The notes under the pieces were generated by a model. That model saw only the letters and a program-made list of their open reading frames with translations, searched no databases and had not been told where the DNA came from. Positions 37,699 through 46,591 of a DNA stretch of 64,000 nt are shown here, in pieces. Every line of letters starts with the position of its first letter. The stretch's first letter is position 1. A program made the position numbers and the translations under genes. Origin of the DNA: an uncultured Brachybacterium sp. (GTDB lineage Bacteria; Actinomycetota; Actinomycetes; Actinomycetales; Dermabacteraceae); NCBI RefSeq assembly GCF_947500705.1, contig NZ_CANMSY010000003.1, positions 372,001 through 436,000 on the forward strand, read 5' to 3'.

Positions 37699-40323
37699 AT
37701 GAGCGATTCCCGACGCTCGTCCCGCGGCTCGTCGAAGAACTCGGCGGGCGGTGGTGCACGTCGCGCCGCCGGTGTGCGCCGCGCATCCTCCTCGACGTCC
37801 GGTGCCAAGTCGGCCAAGCCCGCCAAGGCAGCCTCTGCGAAGAGCTCCGACGCCAAGGGCGCCAGCCGCACCGGCCGCAGCTCCACCTCCGGGGCCGCCG
37901 CCAAGGGCAGTTCCCGCACCGCATCGGCGAAGACCGGCGCAGGCGCGAAGGTCGGCGCAGGCGCCGAGGGCGGCGCAGCGACCCGCCGCACCTCGGTCAA
38001 CGCGCGCCATGCCGGAACGTCCGCAGCTGCTTCTGCCGCCGCCGGCAAGGGCTCCGCCAAGGGCCGCCCGAAGAAGGCCGCGGCCACGAACTTCCTGAAC
38101 TATCCGCGGGCCGGGGCGAAGAACCCCTGGCGCTGGATCCCCTCGCTGCGCATGATCGTCGGTGCGATGGCGCTGATGGTGCTGGCCGGGCTCGGCTTCG
38201 CCGTCTGGCTGTACAACGACACCGAGGTCCCCGAGCCCTCGGACTTCGCACTGGCCCAGACCTCCCGCGTCTACTTCGCAGACGGTGAGACCGAGATGGG
38301 CCAGTTCAGCGAGGTGAATCGCACCGAGCTGCCGGCCGACGAGATCCCGGACAGCGTCAAGCAGGCGGTGGTGGCCAGCGAGGATTCGAGCTTCTACGAG
38401 AACCGCGGCGTCTCGCCGCGCGGCATTGTGCGCGCCATGGTCAACAACCTCCAGGGCGGCGCCCGCCAGGGCGGCTCGACCATCACCATGCAGTACGTCG
38501 AGCGGTACTACACCGGTACCGAGACGTCCTATGTGGGCAAGGCCAAGGAAGCGATCATGGCCTTGAAGATCGACCAGGAGCTGTCGAAGGACGAGATCCT
38601 CTCCCGCTACCTCAACACCATCTACTTCGGCCGCGGCGCCTACGGCGTGCAGGAGGCCTCGCAGGCCTACTTCGACAAGGACGCCGCGGACCTCACCGAG
38701 GCGGAGGCGGCGCTGCTGGTGGCCGTGATCCCCGCTCCGTCGACCTATGACCCCGCGAATGACGTCGAGCAGTCCACGCAGCTGTGGGATCGCGTGATCA
38801 CCCGGCAGGTGAACGAGGGGCAGATGACCGCCGCGGAGGGTGACGCGCTCACCTTCCCCGAGACCATCGAGCCGCGCAACGAGAACTCGCTCGGCGGCAC
38901 CAAGGGCTACCTCCTGGCCCAGGTGCGGGGCGAGCTGATCGAGGCGGGCTTCACCGAGGACGAGATCAACACCGGCGGGTTCACGATCATCTCCACGATC
39001 GACCCGACGATCCAGAACAACACCGTCCAGGCGGTCGACAACCTGCCGGACGACCGTCCCGAGAACAACCGCGTCGGCACCGTGACCCTCGACCCGTCGA
39101 CCGGAGCGATCCGTGGCATGTACGGCGGTCCGGACTACGTCGCCCAGGCGCAGAACGACGCCACCCAGTCACGGATGCAGGCCGGCTCGATCTTCAAGAC
39201 CTTCACCCTGATCGCCGCGCTCGAGGACGGCTTCCCGCTGGACTCCCGCTGGGACGGCAACTCCCCGAAGGACTTCCCCGATGTCCCCGGCGGCTGGGAG
39301 GTCAGCAACTTCAACGACACCGACTACGGCCGGGTGAGCCTGGAGAAGGCCACCGCCAACTCGATCAACACCGCCTATGCCGAGGCGAACATCGAGATCG
39401 GTCCGCAGCGGACCATGGACACGGCGATCGCGCTGGGCCTGCCCGAGAGCACCCCCGGCCTGAACGCCGAGCCCTCCAACGTGCTGGGCTCCGCCTCGCC
39501 GACCGTCGTCGAGATGGCCGAGGTCTACGCGACCATCGCCGCCGGTGGCGTGCACCGGGACGCCTTCATCGTCGAGTCCGTGACCCGGCCCGACGGCTCC
39601 TCGCGCTACCAGCACGAGGCCACGGAGACCCAGGCGATGGACGAGCAGGTGGCGATCAACGCGACCGTCGCCCTGCAGGGTCCGCCGAAGGTGGGCTCCG
39701 CCCGATCGCTGCTGGACGTCATGGACGGTCGCCCGGTCGCGGGCAAGACCGGCACCTCGGAGAGCTTCCGCTCCGCCTGGTTCGTGGGCTTCACCCCGCA
39801 GCTGGTGACCGCGGTGGGCATGTTCCAGCCCGGCGAGGACGGCTCCGAGGAGACCCTCACCACCTTCGGCGGCGCCAGGAACATGACCGGCGGTGCCTTC
39901 CCCACCGACATCTGGGGCGACATCATGGCGCCCTCTCTCGAAGGCCAGGAGATGATCGACTTCCCCGAAGAGGTCACGCTGGACAACGAGACCCGTGAGC
40001 GGAGCTACACGCCGCCGCCCCCTCCGCCCACCACCGAGGCGCCGGAACCCTCTGAGGAGCCCTCGGAGGAGCCGTCGGAGGAGCCCTCCGAGGAGCCCTC
40101 TGAGGAGCCCTCTGAGGAGCCGAGCGAGGAACCCTCCGAGGAGCCCAGCGAGGAGCCGTCGGAGGAGCCCAGCGAGAAGCCGGCGGATCCGACCACCAAG
40201 CCCGGCAACGGCGGCGAGAACACGCAGCCCACCGAGGAGCCCACCAGCGAGACGGAGGGCGGCGCGGACACCAGCGCCGGACGCGTCGAGGGCGACGGCG
40301 ACGAGGGTCCGCCGGGGGACTGA
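37699..40323 (+). CDS. Class A penicillin-binding protein
   Basis: This 874-residue bifunctional enzyme polymerises and crosslinks peptidoglycan. A Lys/Ala/Ser-rich cytoplasmic region of about 145 residues comes first, then a membrane anchor near 148-172. The GT51 transglycosylase domain has catalytic Glu near residue 228 in ASEDSSFYENRG and GGSTITMQYVER. The transpeptidase has SIFK (Ser497), SIN (Ser555) and KTG (Lys684). The C-terminus carries PSEE repeats and an acidic tail. ATG at 37699 has AGGACCAGGAG upstream. Closest to the PonA-type enzymes; the exact paralogue cannot be fixed. Confidence 0.93.
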   Translation: MSDSRRSSRGSSKNSAGGGARRAAGVRRASSSTSGAKSAKPAKAASAKSSDAKGASRTGRSSTSGAAAKGSSRTASAKTGAGAKVGAGAEGGAATRRTSVNARHAGTSAAASAAAGKGSAKGRPKKAAATNFLNYPRAGAKNPWRWIPSLRMIVGAMALMVLAGLGFAVWLYNDTEVPEPSDFALAQTSRVYFADGETEMGQFSEVNRTELPADEIPDSVKQAVVASEDSSFYENRGVSPRGIVRAMVNNLQGGARQGGSTITMQYVERYYTGTETSYVGKAKEAIMALKIDQELSKDEILSRYLNTIYFGRGAYGVQEASQAYFDKDAADLTEAEAALLVAVIPAPSTYDPANDVEQSTQLWDRVITRQVNEGQMTAAEGDALTFPETIEPRNENSLGGTKGYLLAQVRGELIEAGFTEDEINTGGFTIISTIDPTIQNNTVQAVDNLPDDRPENNRVGTVTLDPSTGAIRGMYGGPDYVAQAQNDATQSRMQAGSIFKTFTLIAALEDGFPLDSRWDGNSPKDFPDVPGGWEVSNFNDTDYGRVSLEKATANSINTAYAEANIEIGPQRTMDTAIALGLPESTPGLNAEPSNVLGSASPTVVEMAEVYATIAAGGVHRDAFIVESVTRPDGSSRYQHEATETQAMDEQVAINATVALQGPPKVGSARSLLDVMDGRPVAGKTGTSESFRSAWFVGFTPQLVTAVGMFQPGEDGSEETLTTFGGARNMTGGAFPTDIWGDIMAPSLEGQEMIDFPEEVTLDNETRERSYTPPPPPPTTEAPEPSEEPSEEPSEEPSEEPSEEPSEEPSEEPSEEPSEEPSEEPSEKPADPTTKPGNGGENTQPTEEPTSETEGGADTSAGRVEGDGDEGPPGD
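40045..40182. repeat. 12-bp repeats encoding PSEE in the penicillin-binding protein
   Basis: About eleven copies of a 12-base unit encode successive Pro-Ser-Glu-Glu residues in the extracytoplasmic tail. Third codon positions vary among copies, so the repeat is under protein-level rather than recent copy-number constraint. Confidence 0.75.
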
Positions 40324-40437
40324 ACTGCCGGTTCAGTCGCTGCTGCCTCCGCTGCCGCTGCCGCTGCCGACCGCTCGGCTCGTGACCCCGTGGCGGTGCT
40401 CCGCGTAGCCTCCTCGCACATCCAGCGAGGAGGAGAC

Positions 40438-41349
40438 ATGCTCACCATCGATGTGGTTCCCGGTGTCCACCTGATCGAGTACGCGCACGTCAACTGCTAT
40501 CTGATCGAAGGGCAGTCCGGGCTCACCCTCGTGGACTCGGGCCTGCCCGGTGTCTGGCATGAGCTCGGCACCGCTCTGCGGACGCTCGGCCATCGCCCCG
40601 AGGATCTGCGGGCTCTCGTGCTCACCCACGCGCACTTCGACCATGTCGGCACCTCGCGACGGCTGGTGCAGCGCCTCGGAGTGCCCGTCCATCTGCATCC
40701 GCAGGATGCCGAGCTGGCCGCGCACCCGTACCGTTACGCGCACGAGAATCCCCGATCCGTGTACCCGCTGCGGCATCCGCGGGCCCTGCCGGTGCTGGGA
40801 TCGATGCTCCTCGCCGGAGCGGCCAGGGTGCGGGGGATCGATCGCACGGTGCCGCTGATGACCGGCTCCGAACTCGATGTGTGGGGGATGACGAACGGCG
40901 TCGCCGCGGCGCTCGCTATGACCGGACTCCTCGAGGGGAAGGCCCCTACCTGGCATCCCGCCCTGCAGGAGGGGTCAGGTCTCCGAGCCCTGGCCTCCGG
41001 GGCGGCGATGGGCGCGAACGTCGCAGCCCAGCTCGCCGGGGGCTGGGCACAGGCTGAGCTGCACGAGCTGCCGTCGTCCCCTCCGCCTGAGGGCACCGGG
41101 TCGGTGGGCCGCAGCGAGGGCCGACCGGTCGCGATCTCGACCGTCGAGGGAAGGACCTGCGCGCTCTCCGCGGTGTGCCCTCACCTCGGCGGCGTGCTGC
41201 GCTGGAATGACGCGGAGCGCTCCTGGGACTGCCCGCTGCACGGCTCGCGCTTCGCGCCCGACGGCACCCGGCTCGAGGGCCCGGCGCTCAGCGACCTCCG
41301 TGCTGTTCCGGCTCCGGGCGTCGCTGCATCTCCCGGCGGCCCTGAGTGA
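40438..41349 (+). CDS. Metallo-beta-lactamase-fold / Rieske chimeric protein
   Basis: The 303-residue product joins pieces of two families. Residues 1-140 are a metallo-beta-lactamase-fold N-terminus with HAHFDH (His64, His66, Asp68, His69). From about residue 143 (WGMTNGVAAALAM) the sequence resembles the last part of a Rieske-containing FAD oxidoreductase. A Rieske domain follows with C247-P-H249 and C265-PL-H268, spaced as expected for a 2Fe-2S cluster. The FAD-binding core and the C-terminal half of the MBL domain are missing. A strong AGGAGGAG site precedes the ATG. The 3' end overlaps the convergent membrane-protein gene by 62 bases. Confidence 0.8.
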   Translation: MLTIDVVPGVHLIEYAHVNCYLIEGQSGLTLVDSGLPGVWHELGTALRTLGHRPEDLRALVLTHAHFDHVGTSRRLVQRLGVPVHLHPQDAELAAHPYRYAHENPRSVYPLRHPRALPVLGSMLLAGAARVRGIDRTVPLMTGSELDVWGMTNGVAAALAMTGLLEGKAPTWHPALQEGSGLRALASGAAMGANVAAQLAGGWAQAELHELPSSPPPEGTGSVGRSEGRPVAISTVEGRTCALSAVCPHLGGVLRWNDAERSWDCPLHGSRFAPDGTRLEGPALSDLRAVPAPGVAASPGGPE

Positions 41350-42361
41350 GCTGGCGGAGGTCTGCCGTCTCGTCGAAGCTCGTGCCCAGTCCGCCCGCGA
41401 CGACCCCCAGCGCAGCGCTCAGCCAGGCGATGTCCACATAGTTCGAGAAGTCCACCGGGCTGCCCATGATCTGGGTCATGAAGTCCGGATCGATCACCAC
41501 CAGGCTCGCTGCGAGGATCACGACGAACAGCGCCAGGTACAGGCCGAGGACGACGAGGGACAGGGTCAGGACCGTGGAGAGGTTGTAGTAGAGGAACACC
41601 TCGGTGGGGTCGGTGTGCTCCGCGCGCTCCCAGAGGCCGTTGCTCAGAATCAGCCACAGCACCATCAGCGTGATCGCGAGCACGCCGATCATCAGCAGGC
41701 GACTGGGAGAGAGCGCCGCGGACATCTGCCAGATCGATTGGTAGAAGACTCCGAATGCGCCGGTCGCCGCGGCGGCGGCCAGCGCGGTGGACAGATGCGG
41801 AGCGGTCCGCCAGGGTGCATTGGTGGCGACCATCCCCAGCACGGTGCGTGGCACTCCGGTGATGGTGTGCGCGAGCAGGTAGCCGGGCTCGTCGCCACGG
41901 GGTTCCTGCCATCGGTTCCAGCGCGGCTCGTAGCGTTCCCGGGCCTCTGGCGGGGCGCCGTCGACCAGCCGCAGCACGCAGGACATGAACAGCGCGAGCA
42001 GCCGTCGCCGTCCGGCGTGCACACCGAGCGTCGGATAGGACAGCGCTGCCGCGGATTCGTCCGGGAAGATCCTCGCCATCTCGGGCTTCCCATGCGAACG
42101 ACGCGGCATCTCGGTGAGGATCAGCACCACATCGACGCTCTCGTAGTCCTCGCGCAGCGTGGCGATCGTGCCGAACTCGAGGGTGTCGGCGTCGCTGATC
42201 CCGAGGAACTGGGTGCGCACGTGGACCGTGGCGGCGCCATAGAGGTGGGTGAGCTCCTGCTCGAAGCGCTCCGCCACGGAACGGGCGCGCACCGTGCACA
42301 GGCCGGGATCGCTCAGCACCAGGACGGTGACCCCGTTGCGTGCGTCGGAGGGTTCTTCCAT
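41288..42361 (-). CDS. Four-helix membrane protein of unknown function
   Basis: The 357-residue protein has a soluble N-terminal region of about 200 residues beginning VTVLVLSDPGL. Four predicted membrane helices follow (TALAAAAATGAFGVFY, LLMIGVLAITLMVLWLIL, LVVLGLYLALFVVILAASL and IAWLSAALGVVAGGLG) and a short charged tail. I do not recognise the family. It is divergent from the catalase gene and overlaps the chimera gene tail to tail by 62 bases. Confidence 0.75.
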   Translation of the reverse strand: MEEPSDARNGVTVLVLSDPGLCTVRARSVAERFEQELTHLYGAATVHVRTQFLGISDADTLEFGTIATLREDYESVDVVLILTEMPRRSHGKPEMARIFPDESAAALSYPTLGVHAGRRRLLALFMSCVLRLVDGAPPEARERYEPRWNRWQEPRGDEPGYLLAHTITGVPRTVLGMVATNAPWRTAPHLSTALAAAAATGAFGVFYQSIWQMSAALSPSRLLMIGVLAITLMVLWLILSNGLWERAEHTDPTEVFLYYNLSTVLTLSLVVLGLYLALFVVILAASLVVIDPDFMTQIMGSPVDFSNYVDIAWLSAALGVVAGGLGTSFDETADLRQLTQGRREMQRRPEPEQHGGR

Positions 42362-42442
42362 CTCCGCACTCCCTCCCTCGGTACTCCTCGATCAGGCCGA
42401 TCGGGACCACGGTAGCCGCGAGATCCCCCCTGAGCATCCGAC

Positions 42443-42456
42443 AGACCGATCGGTCT
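42443..42456. promoter_or_regulatory. Perfect palindrome upstream of the catalase gene
   Basis: AGACCGATCGGTCT is a perfect 14-base palindrome in the spacer between the membrane-protein gene and the catalase gene, about 110 bases before the catalase start. The core GACCGATCGGTC recurs at 46167-46178, upstream of the neighbouring permease. The symmetry fits a dimeric repressor such as a TetR-family protein; no such gene lies in the window. Confidence 0.55.
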
Positions 42457-42567
42457 CTTCCTCTGCCCTGCGCAGAGACCGCGTGCCCTGTGCCGCGACC
42501 TGCGGTGAGATCTACGGTGGTGGCGGTCACCGACGATCTGTTCGACCCCCTCGAGGAGGAGCACGCC

Positions 42568-44787
42568 ATGACACCTGCGAAGCCCACCCCCACGCCGGCT
42601 CCCGGTCGCCCCGCCAGCCGGCCGCCCGCGCTCGAGGAGCCGACGGATCCCGTCGGCCCGCTGCCCCCGAAGCCGGACCAGCAGGGCGCCCAGCCCCGCA
42701 CCGCGACCGGCGCGGAGCCCGGCCCCGAGCGGACCACGAACGCACAGCAGGGTGAGTTCCTCACGACCTCGCAGGGTGCCCGACTGCGGGACACCGACCA
42801 TTCCCTGAAGGCGGGCCGGCGCGGGCCGGTGCTGCTGCAGGACCATCACCTGCGCGAGAAGATCACCCACTTCGACCACGAACGGATCCCGGAGCGGGTC
42901 GTGCATGCCCGCGGCGCCGCCGCCCACGGCGTCTTCGAGGGCTATGGGACCGCGGAGCCCGTGTGCCGGGCCGGCTTCCTCGCGAAGGGGAAGCGCACCG
43001 AGGTGTTCACCCGCTTCTCGACCGTCGTCGGCTCCCGCGGTTCGATGGACACCGCCCGCGACACCCGCGGCTTCGCCACGAAGTTCTACACCGACGAGGG
43101 CACCTTCGACCTGGTCGCCAATAACATCCCGGTCTTCTTCATCCAGGACGGCATCAAGTTCCCCGATGTGGTCCACGCCGCGAAGCCCCACCCCGACCGG
43201 GAGATCCCTCAGGCGCAGAGCGCCCACGACACCTTCTGGGACTTCGTCTCCCTGCACACCGAGGCGCAGCACCACACCCTGTGGTTCATGGGCGACCGCG
43301 GCATCCCGCGCTCCTTCCGGATGATGGAGGGCTTCGGCGTCCACACCTTCCGGCTGTCGAACGCCGACGGCGAGACCTCGCTGGTGAAGTTCCATTGGAA
43401 GCCGACGCTCGGTGTGCACTCGCTGACCTGGGAGGAGGCGCAGATCCTCGGCGGCGCGGATCCCGACTTCCACCGCCGCGACCTGGCCGACGCGATCGAG
43501 TCCGGTGCCCATCCCTCCTGGGAGCTCGGCATCCAGGTGTTCCCCGACAACGAGGAGCAGTCCTTCGAGGGCATCGACCTGCTGGATCCCACCAAGTTCG
43601 TCCCCGAGGAGCTGGCCCCCGTGCAGCCCATCGGGCGGCTGACGCTGGATCGCAATCCCAGCAACTACTTCGCCGAGACCGAGCAGGTGGCCTTCAACCC
43701 CGGTCATCTGGTGCCCGGGATCGACGTCACCGACGACCCGCTGCTGCAGGTGCGACTCTTCTCCTACGTCGACACCCAGCTCACCCGGCTGGGCGGCCCG
43801 AACTTCGCCCAGCTGCCGATCAACCGCGCCCACGCGCCGATCAACGACATGCTGCGCGACGGCTACGGCCAGCAGGGAGATCATGCGGGCGTGGCCCCCT
43901 ATCACCCGAACTCCCTGGACGGCGGCTGCCCCTTCATGGCGGGCGAGATGGACGGTGCCGTCGAGGATCTCCCGGTCCGGGTTCCCGAGGGCGTGAAGGA
44001 ACGGGAGCTCTCGGCGACCTTCGAGGACCACTTCAGCCAGGCCCGCCTGTTCTGGCGCAGCATGACCCCGGTCGAGCAGGATCACATCGTCGACGCCTAC
44101 TCCTTCGAGCTCGGCAAGTGCTACGAGAACACGATCCGGGAGCGCCAGCTGCAGAGCCTCGCGAACATCGATACGGAGCTGTGCGCTCGGGTCGCCGCAG
44201 CGCTCGGGATGCCCGCCCCGGCCCCGACGGTCCCCGCCGCGGACGAGGGCGACGGCCAGGTGATCACCAGCGGGCCGCTGTCCCAGCTGGGCGGCAGCTG
44301 GCCGCTGGACGGCCGCACGATCGGGATCGTGGTCGACCCGGACGCCGACAACGACGAGCTGCTCGCGCTCCACGAGGCGATCGTCGCCGCGTCGATGACC
44401 CCGGTGGTCATCGCCCCGCGCGGCGGCGAGGTCGCCGGGGTCCCGGTGGGTCGCACCTTCGGCACCGCCGCCTCCGTCGAGTTCGACGCGCTGCTGCTCG
44501 CCGGCTGCCCGCTGACGGCTCCGGACTCCCGCCCCTCGGTGGACCCGAAGGCCGGGGCACCGGGATCCGGGGTGGTGGAGCCTCGGGTCGGCAAGCTGAT
44601 CGACGAGTGCTGGCGACATGCCAAGGCGATCGGTGCCTGGGGCCCCGGCCGCGCGGCGCTCGAGGCGCACACCGTTGCCGGTGGTGCGGGTCTCGTCCTC
44701 GGCGACGACGGGCAGACCGTGCTCGGCGAGATCACCGCGCTGATGGAAGCTCACCGGGTCTGGGAGCGGTTCCCCGCCGCGCCCTGA
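42568..44787 (+). CDS. katE: Large-subunit (clade 2) catalase
   Basis: The 739-residue heme catalase breaks down hydrogen peroxide. The catalytic His is about residue 113 in ERVVHARGAAAHG, the distal Asn lies in LVANNIPVFF, and the heme-ligand Tyr in RLFSYVDTQ. From about residue 580 a flavodoxin/DJ-1-like C-terminal domain (IGIVVDPDADNDELL) marks the large HPII type. The N-terminus (about 70 residues) is Pro-rich. ATG at 42568 has GAGGAGGAG upstream. It converges on the permease gene with a 12-base gap. Confidence 0.94.
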   Translation: MTPAKPTPTPAPGRPASRPPALEEPTDPVGPLPPKPDQQGAQPRTATGAEPGPERTTNAQQGEFLTTSQGARLRDTDHSLKAGRRGPVLLQDHHLREKITHFDHERIPERVVHARGAAAHGVFEGYGTAEPVCRAGFLAKGKRTEVFTRFSTVVGSRGSMDTARDTRGFATKFYTDEGTFDLVANNIPVFFIQDGIKFPDVVHAAKPHPDREIPQAQSAHDTFWDFVSLHTEAQHHTLWFMGDRGIPRSFRMMEGFGVHTFRLSNADGETSLVKFHWKPTLGVHSLTWEEAQILGGADPDFHRRDLADAIESGAHPSWELGIQVFPDNEEQSFEGIDLLDPTKFVPEELAPVQPIGRLTLDRNPSNYFAETEQVAFNPGHLVPGIDVTDDPLLQVRLFSYVDTQLTRLGGPNFAQLPINRAHAPINDMLRDGYGQQGDHAGVAPYHPNSLDGGCPFMAGEMDGAVEDLPVRVPEGVKERELSATFEDHFSQARLFWRSMTPVEQDHIVDAYSFELGKCYENTIRERQLQSLANIDTELCARVAAALGMPAPAPTVPAADEGDGQVITSGPLSQLGGSWPLDGRTIGIVVDPDADNDELLALHEAIVAASMTPVVIAPRGGEVAGVPVGRTFGTAASVEFDALLLAGCPLTAPDSRPSVDPKAGAPGSGVVEPRVGKLIDECWRHAKAIGAWGPGRAALEAHTVAGGAGLVLGDDGQTVLGEITALMEAHRVWERFPAAP

Positions 44788-44799
44788 GCGCGCAAGACC

Positions 44800-46131
44800 T
44801 CAGGCGGCGGCGTCGGCCCCGGTGTCCGCACCGGCCCGGCGCCGCCGCCACGCGGCGATCCCCGCCAGCACCGCGGCCACCGCCAGGAACGGCAGCCCGA
44901 GCCGCCACACCGCCCACTCGACCTGCGTCATCAGCAGCAGGCAGGAGGCCAGACCACCGATCGGCAGTGCGAGCGGGGTGCGGAAGTGGCGGTGCCCGGG
45001 ACGGTCACGGCGCAGCACCAGGACGGCCGCGTTCACCGAGAGGAAGACGACCAGCAGGAGCAGCACCATGGTGCCGGCGAGCACATCGATGGTGCCGGTC
45101 AGCGCGAGCACGATCGACAGGGCTGTCGTCGCCAGGATCGCCACCCACGGCGTGCGCCGCGCGGGCAGGAGCCGGGTGAGGACCCGCGGCAGCAGTCCGT
45201 CGGACGCCATCCCATAGGCCAGGCGCGAGGACATGATCCCGGTCAGCAGCGCCCCGTTGGCCACCGCGATCAGGGCGACCACGCTGAACACGACCGGCGG
45301 CACGATCCCCGCGGCCTCCACCACCAGGGCGAGCGGCGCCGAGGAGCCCGCGAGCTCCTCGGTGGGCACCACCGCGGCGGCGACCACACCGATCAGGGCA
45401 TAGACGATGCCCGTGACGATCAGCGCCCCGAACAGCGCCCGGGGGTAGGAGCGGGCCGGGTCCTTCGTCTCCTCGGCGATGTTCACGCTGGTCTCGAAGC
45501 CGACATAGGAGTAGAAGGCGAGCACGGTACCGGCCAGCACCGCGGCGACCGGGCTGTTCTCGGGCGTGCCGAGCTCGGTCAGCCGCCCCAGATCCCCCTC
45601 GCCGCGACCGATCACGATCGCGCCCAGCACGATCACCATCAGCAGCCCACCCACCTCGATCACGGTGGCGACCCGGTTCGCGCCGAGCGATTCGGAGATG
45701 CCGCGGGTGTTCAGCGCCGCCAGCAGGCCGAGGAAGACGATCACCACCAGGACCGAGGGCAGGCTCACGAACGCCCCGAGGTAGTCCCCGGCGAAGCCGA
45801 GCGCCAGGGTACCCACCGAGACGACTCCTGCCGAGAGCATGCAGAAGCCCACCAGGAATCCGGCGAAGGGCCCGAACGCACGGGTCGCGTAGTGGGAGGA
45901 GCCGCCGGCCCGGGGGTATTTGGTCGCCAGCTCTGCATAGGACCCGGCGGTGAGCAGGGCCAGCAGCAGGGCGACCACCAGCGGCACCCACAGCGCGCCG
46001 CCCGCGATTCCGGCGATCTCCCCGGCCAGCACGTAGACGCCCGCGCCGAGCACATCGCCGAGGATGAACAGGAAGAGCCCCGTGGTGGTGACGGTGCGGC
46101 GCAGCGTGGTGCGCTCATCGGTGCTGGTCAT
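44800..46131 (-). CDS. APC-superfamily amino acid permease
   Basis: The 443-residue protein has about 12 membrane helices. The first helix keeps the APC motif (LGDVLGAGVYVLAGEIAG), and SSHYATRAFG and SYVGFETSVNIAEET are further landmarks. The substrate is not clear from sequence; cationic amino acids are possible. A GACCGATCGGTC palindrome lies 36 bases upstream, matching the one before the catalase gene. Confidence 0.88.
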   Translation of the reverse strand: MTSTDERTTLRRTVTTTGLFLFILGDVLGAGVYVLAGEIAGIAGGALWVPLVVALLLALLTAGSYAELATKYPRAGGSSHYATRAFGPFAGFLVGFCMLSAGVVSVGTLALGFAGDYLGAFVSLPSVLVVIVFLGLLAALNTRGISESLGANRVATVIEVGGLLMVIVLGAIVIGRGEGDLGRLTELGTPENSPVAAVLAGTVLAFYSYVGFETSVNIAEETKDPARSYPRALFGALIVTGIVYALIGVVAAAVVPTEELAGSSAPLALVVEAAGIVPPVVFSVVALIAVANGALLTGIMSSRLAYGMASDGLLPRVLTRLLPARRTPWVAILATTALSIVLALTGTIDVLAGTMVLLLLVVFLSVNAAVLVLRRDRPGHRHFRTPLALPIGGLASCLLLMTQVEWAVWRLGLPFLAVAAVLAGIAAWRRRRAGADTGADAAA

Positions 46132-46166
46132 GGGCCCACGGTAGAGGGCCGGAGCCGAGGGGGCCG

Positions 46167-46178
46167 GACCGATCGGTC
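46167..46178. promoter_or_regulatory. Second copy of the GACCGATCGGTC palindrome
   Basis: This perfect 12-base palindrome is 36 bases from the permease start and 34 bases before the divergent small zinc-ribbon gene. It is the core of the palindrome at 42443-42456, suggesting that one regulator acts on both ends of the catalase/permease pair. Confidence 0.55.
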
Positions 46179-46211
46179 GCCTGTGGATGGCCCGGATGGC
46201 ACCATCGGGTC

Positions 46212-46415
46212 ATGCGATGCGAACAGTGCAGCAGGAAGATCCGCGGCAGGGCCTATACCTCGATCACCGGCCGCAAGCTCTGCGACCGCTGCGGGACGCA
46301 GCTGCAGGGCCGCACCGCCGGAGTGGTCGCCGGCGGCGGGATCGCCGGCGGGATCAGCACCGGGGGCTGGTACGCCCGGGTCAGGAAGGCGATGGGTCGG
46401 CCGCCGCGCAGCTGA
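46212..46415 (+). CDS. Small zinc-ribbon protein
   Basis: The 67-residue protein has two CxxC pairs (MRCEQCSRK and LCDRCGTQ) that could bind one zinc ion. A glycine-rich [13 protein letters not shown] stretch, which might be membrane-associated, and a basic tail follow. The ribosome-binding site is weak. It is divergent from the permease and lies 65 bases before the likely rpsF promoter. The function is unknown. Confidence 0.6.
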   Translation: MRCEQCSRKIRGRAYTSITGRKLCDRCGTQLQGRTAGVVAGGGIAGGISTGGWYARVRKAMGRPPRS

Positions 46416-46480
46416 GGCGTCAGATCTGTGATGCGCCGCGCACCCGTCGGCCCCCTCTGGCCGATGGCCGAGCGCGCGGG

Positions 46481-46486
46481 TACGCT
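46481..46486 (+). promoter_or_regulatory. Possible -10 element of the rpsF operon
   Basis: TACGCT is a fair -10 match; the hexamer 17 bases upstream (46458-46463) is a poor -35. Transcription would begin near 46493 and leave a leader of about 100 bases before rpsF. Confidence 0.35.
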
Positions 46487-46501
46487 GGGCCGGTCCGTGA
46501 T

Positions 46502-46580
46502 GTGCATCGCCGATGCACCAGCGGGCGGCATGAACCCTCCTGCCACGGAGAGACCGTGGCCGTAGAGACCACAGGAGGTG
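46502..46580 (+). promoter_or_regulatory. rpsF mRNA leader able to sequester the Shine-Dalgarno sequence
   Basis: Two perfect hairpins are visible. The first is GTGCATC/GATGCAC (46502-46518), the second CCACGG/CCGTGG (46543-46559). CCTCCTG (46536-46542) is complementary to CAGGAGG (46572-46578), the rpsF ribosome-binding site, so the second hairpin can be nested in a longer stem that hides the site. Autoregulatory S6:S18 leaders are known in many bacteria. Whether this one belongs to that class is inference. Confidence 0.5.
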
Positions 46581-46591
46581 GGTACAAGAAC

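Noticed and set aside
40045-40182. PSEE repeats as a phase-variation tract
   Set aside because: Unit length is a multiple of three and third positions vary, so length changes would not shift the frame.
42568-44787. A mobile element around the catalase region
   Set aside because: No transposase, terminal repeats or integrase were seen anywhere in the window.
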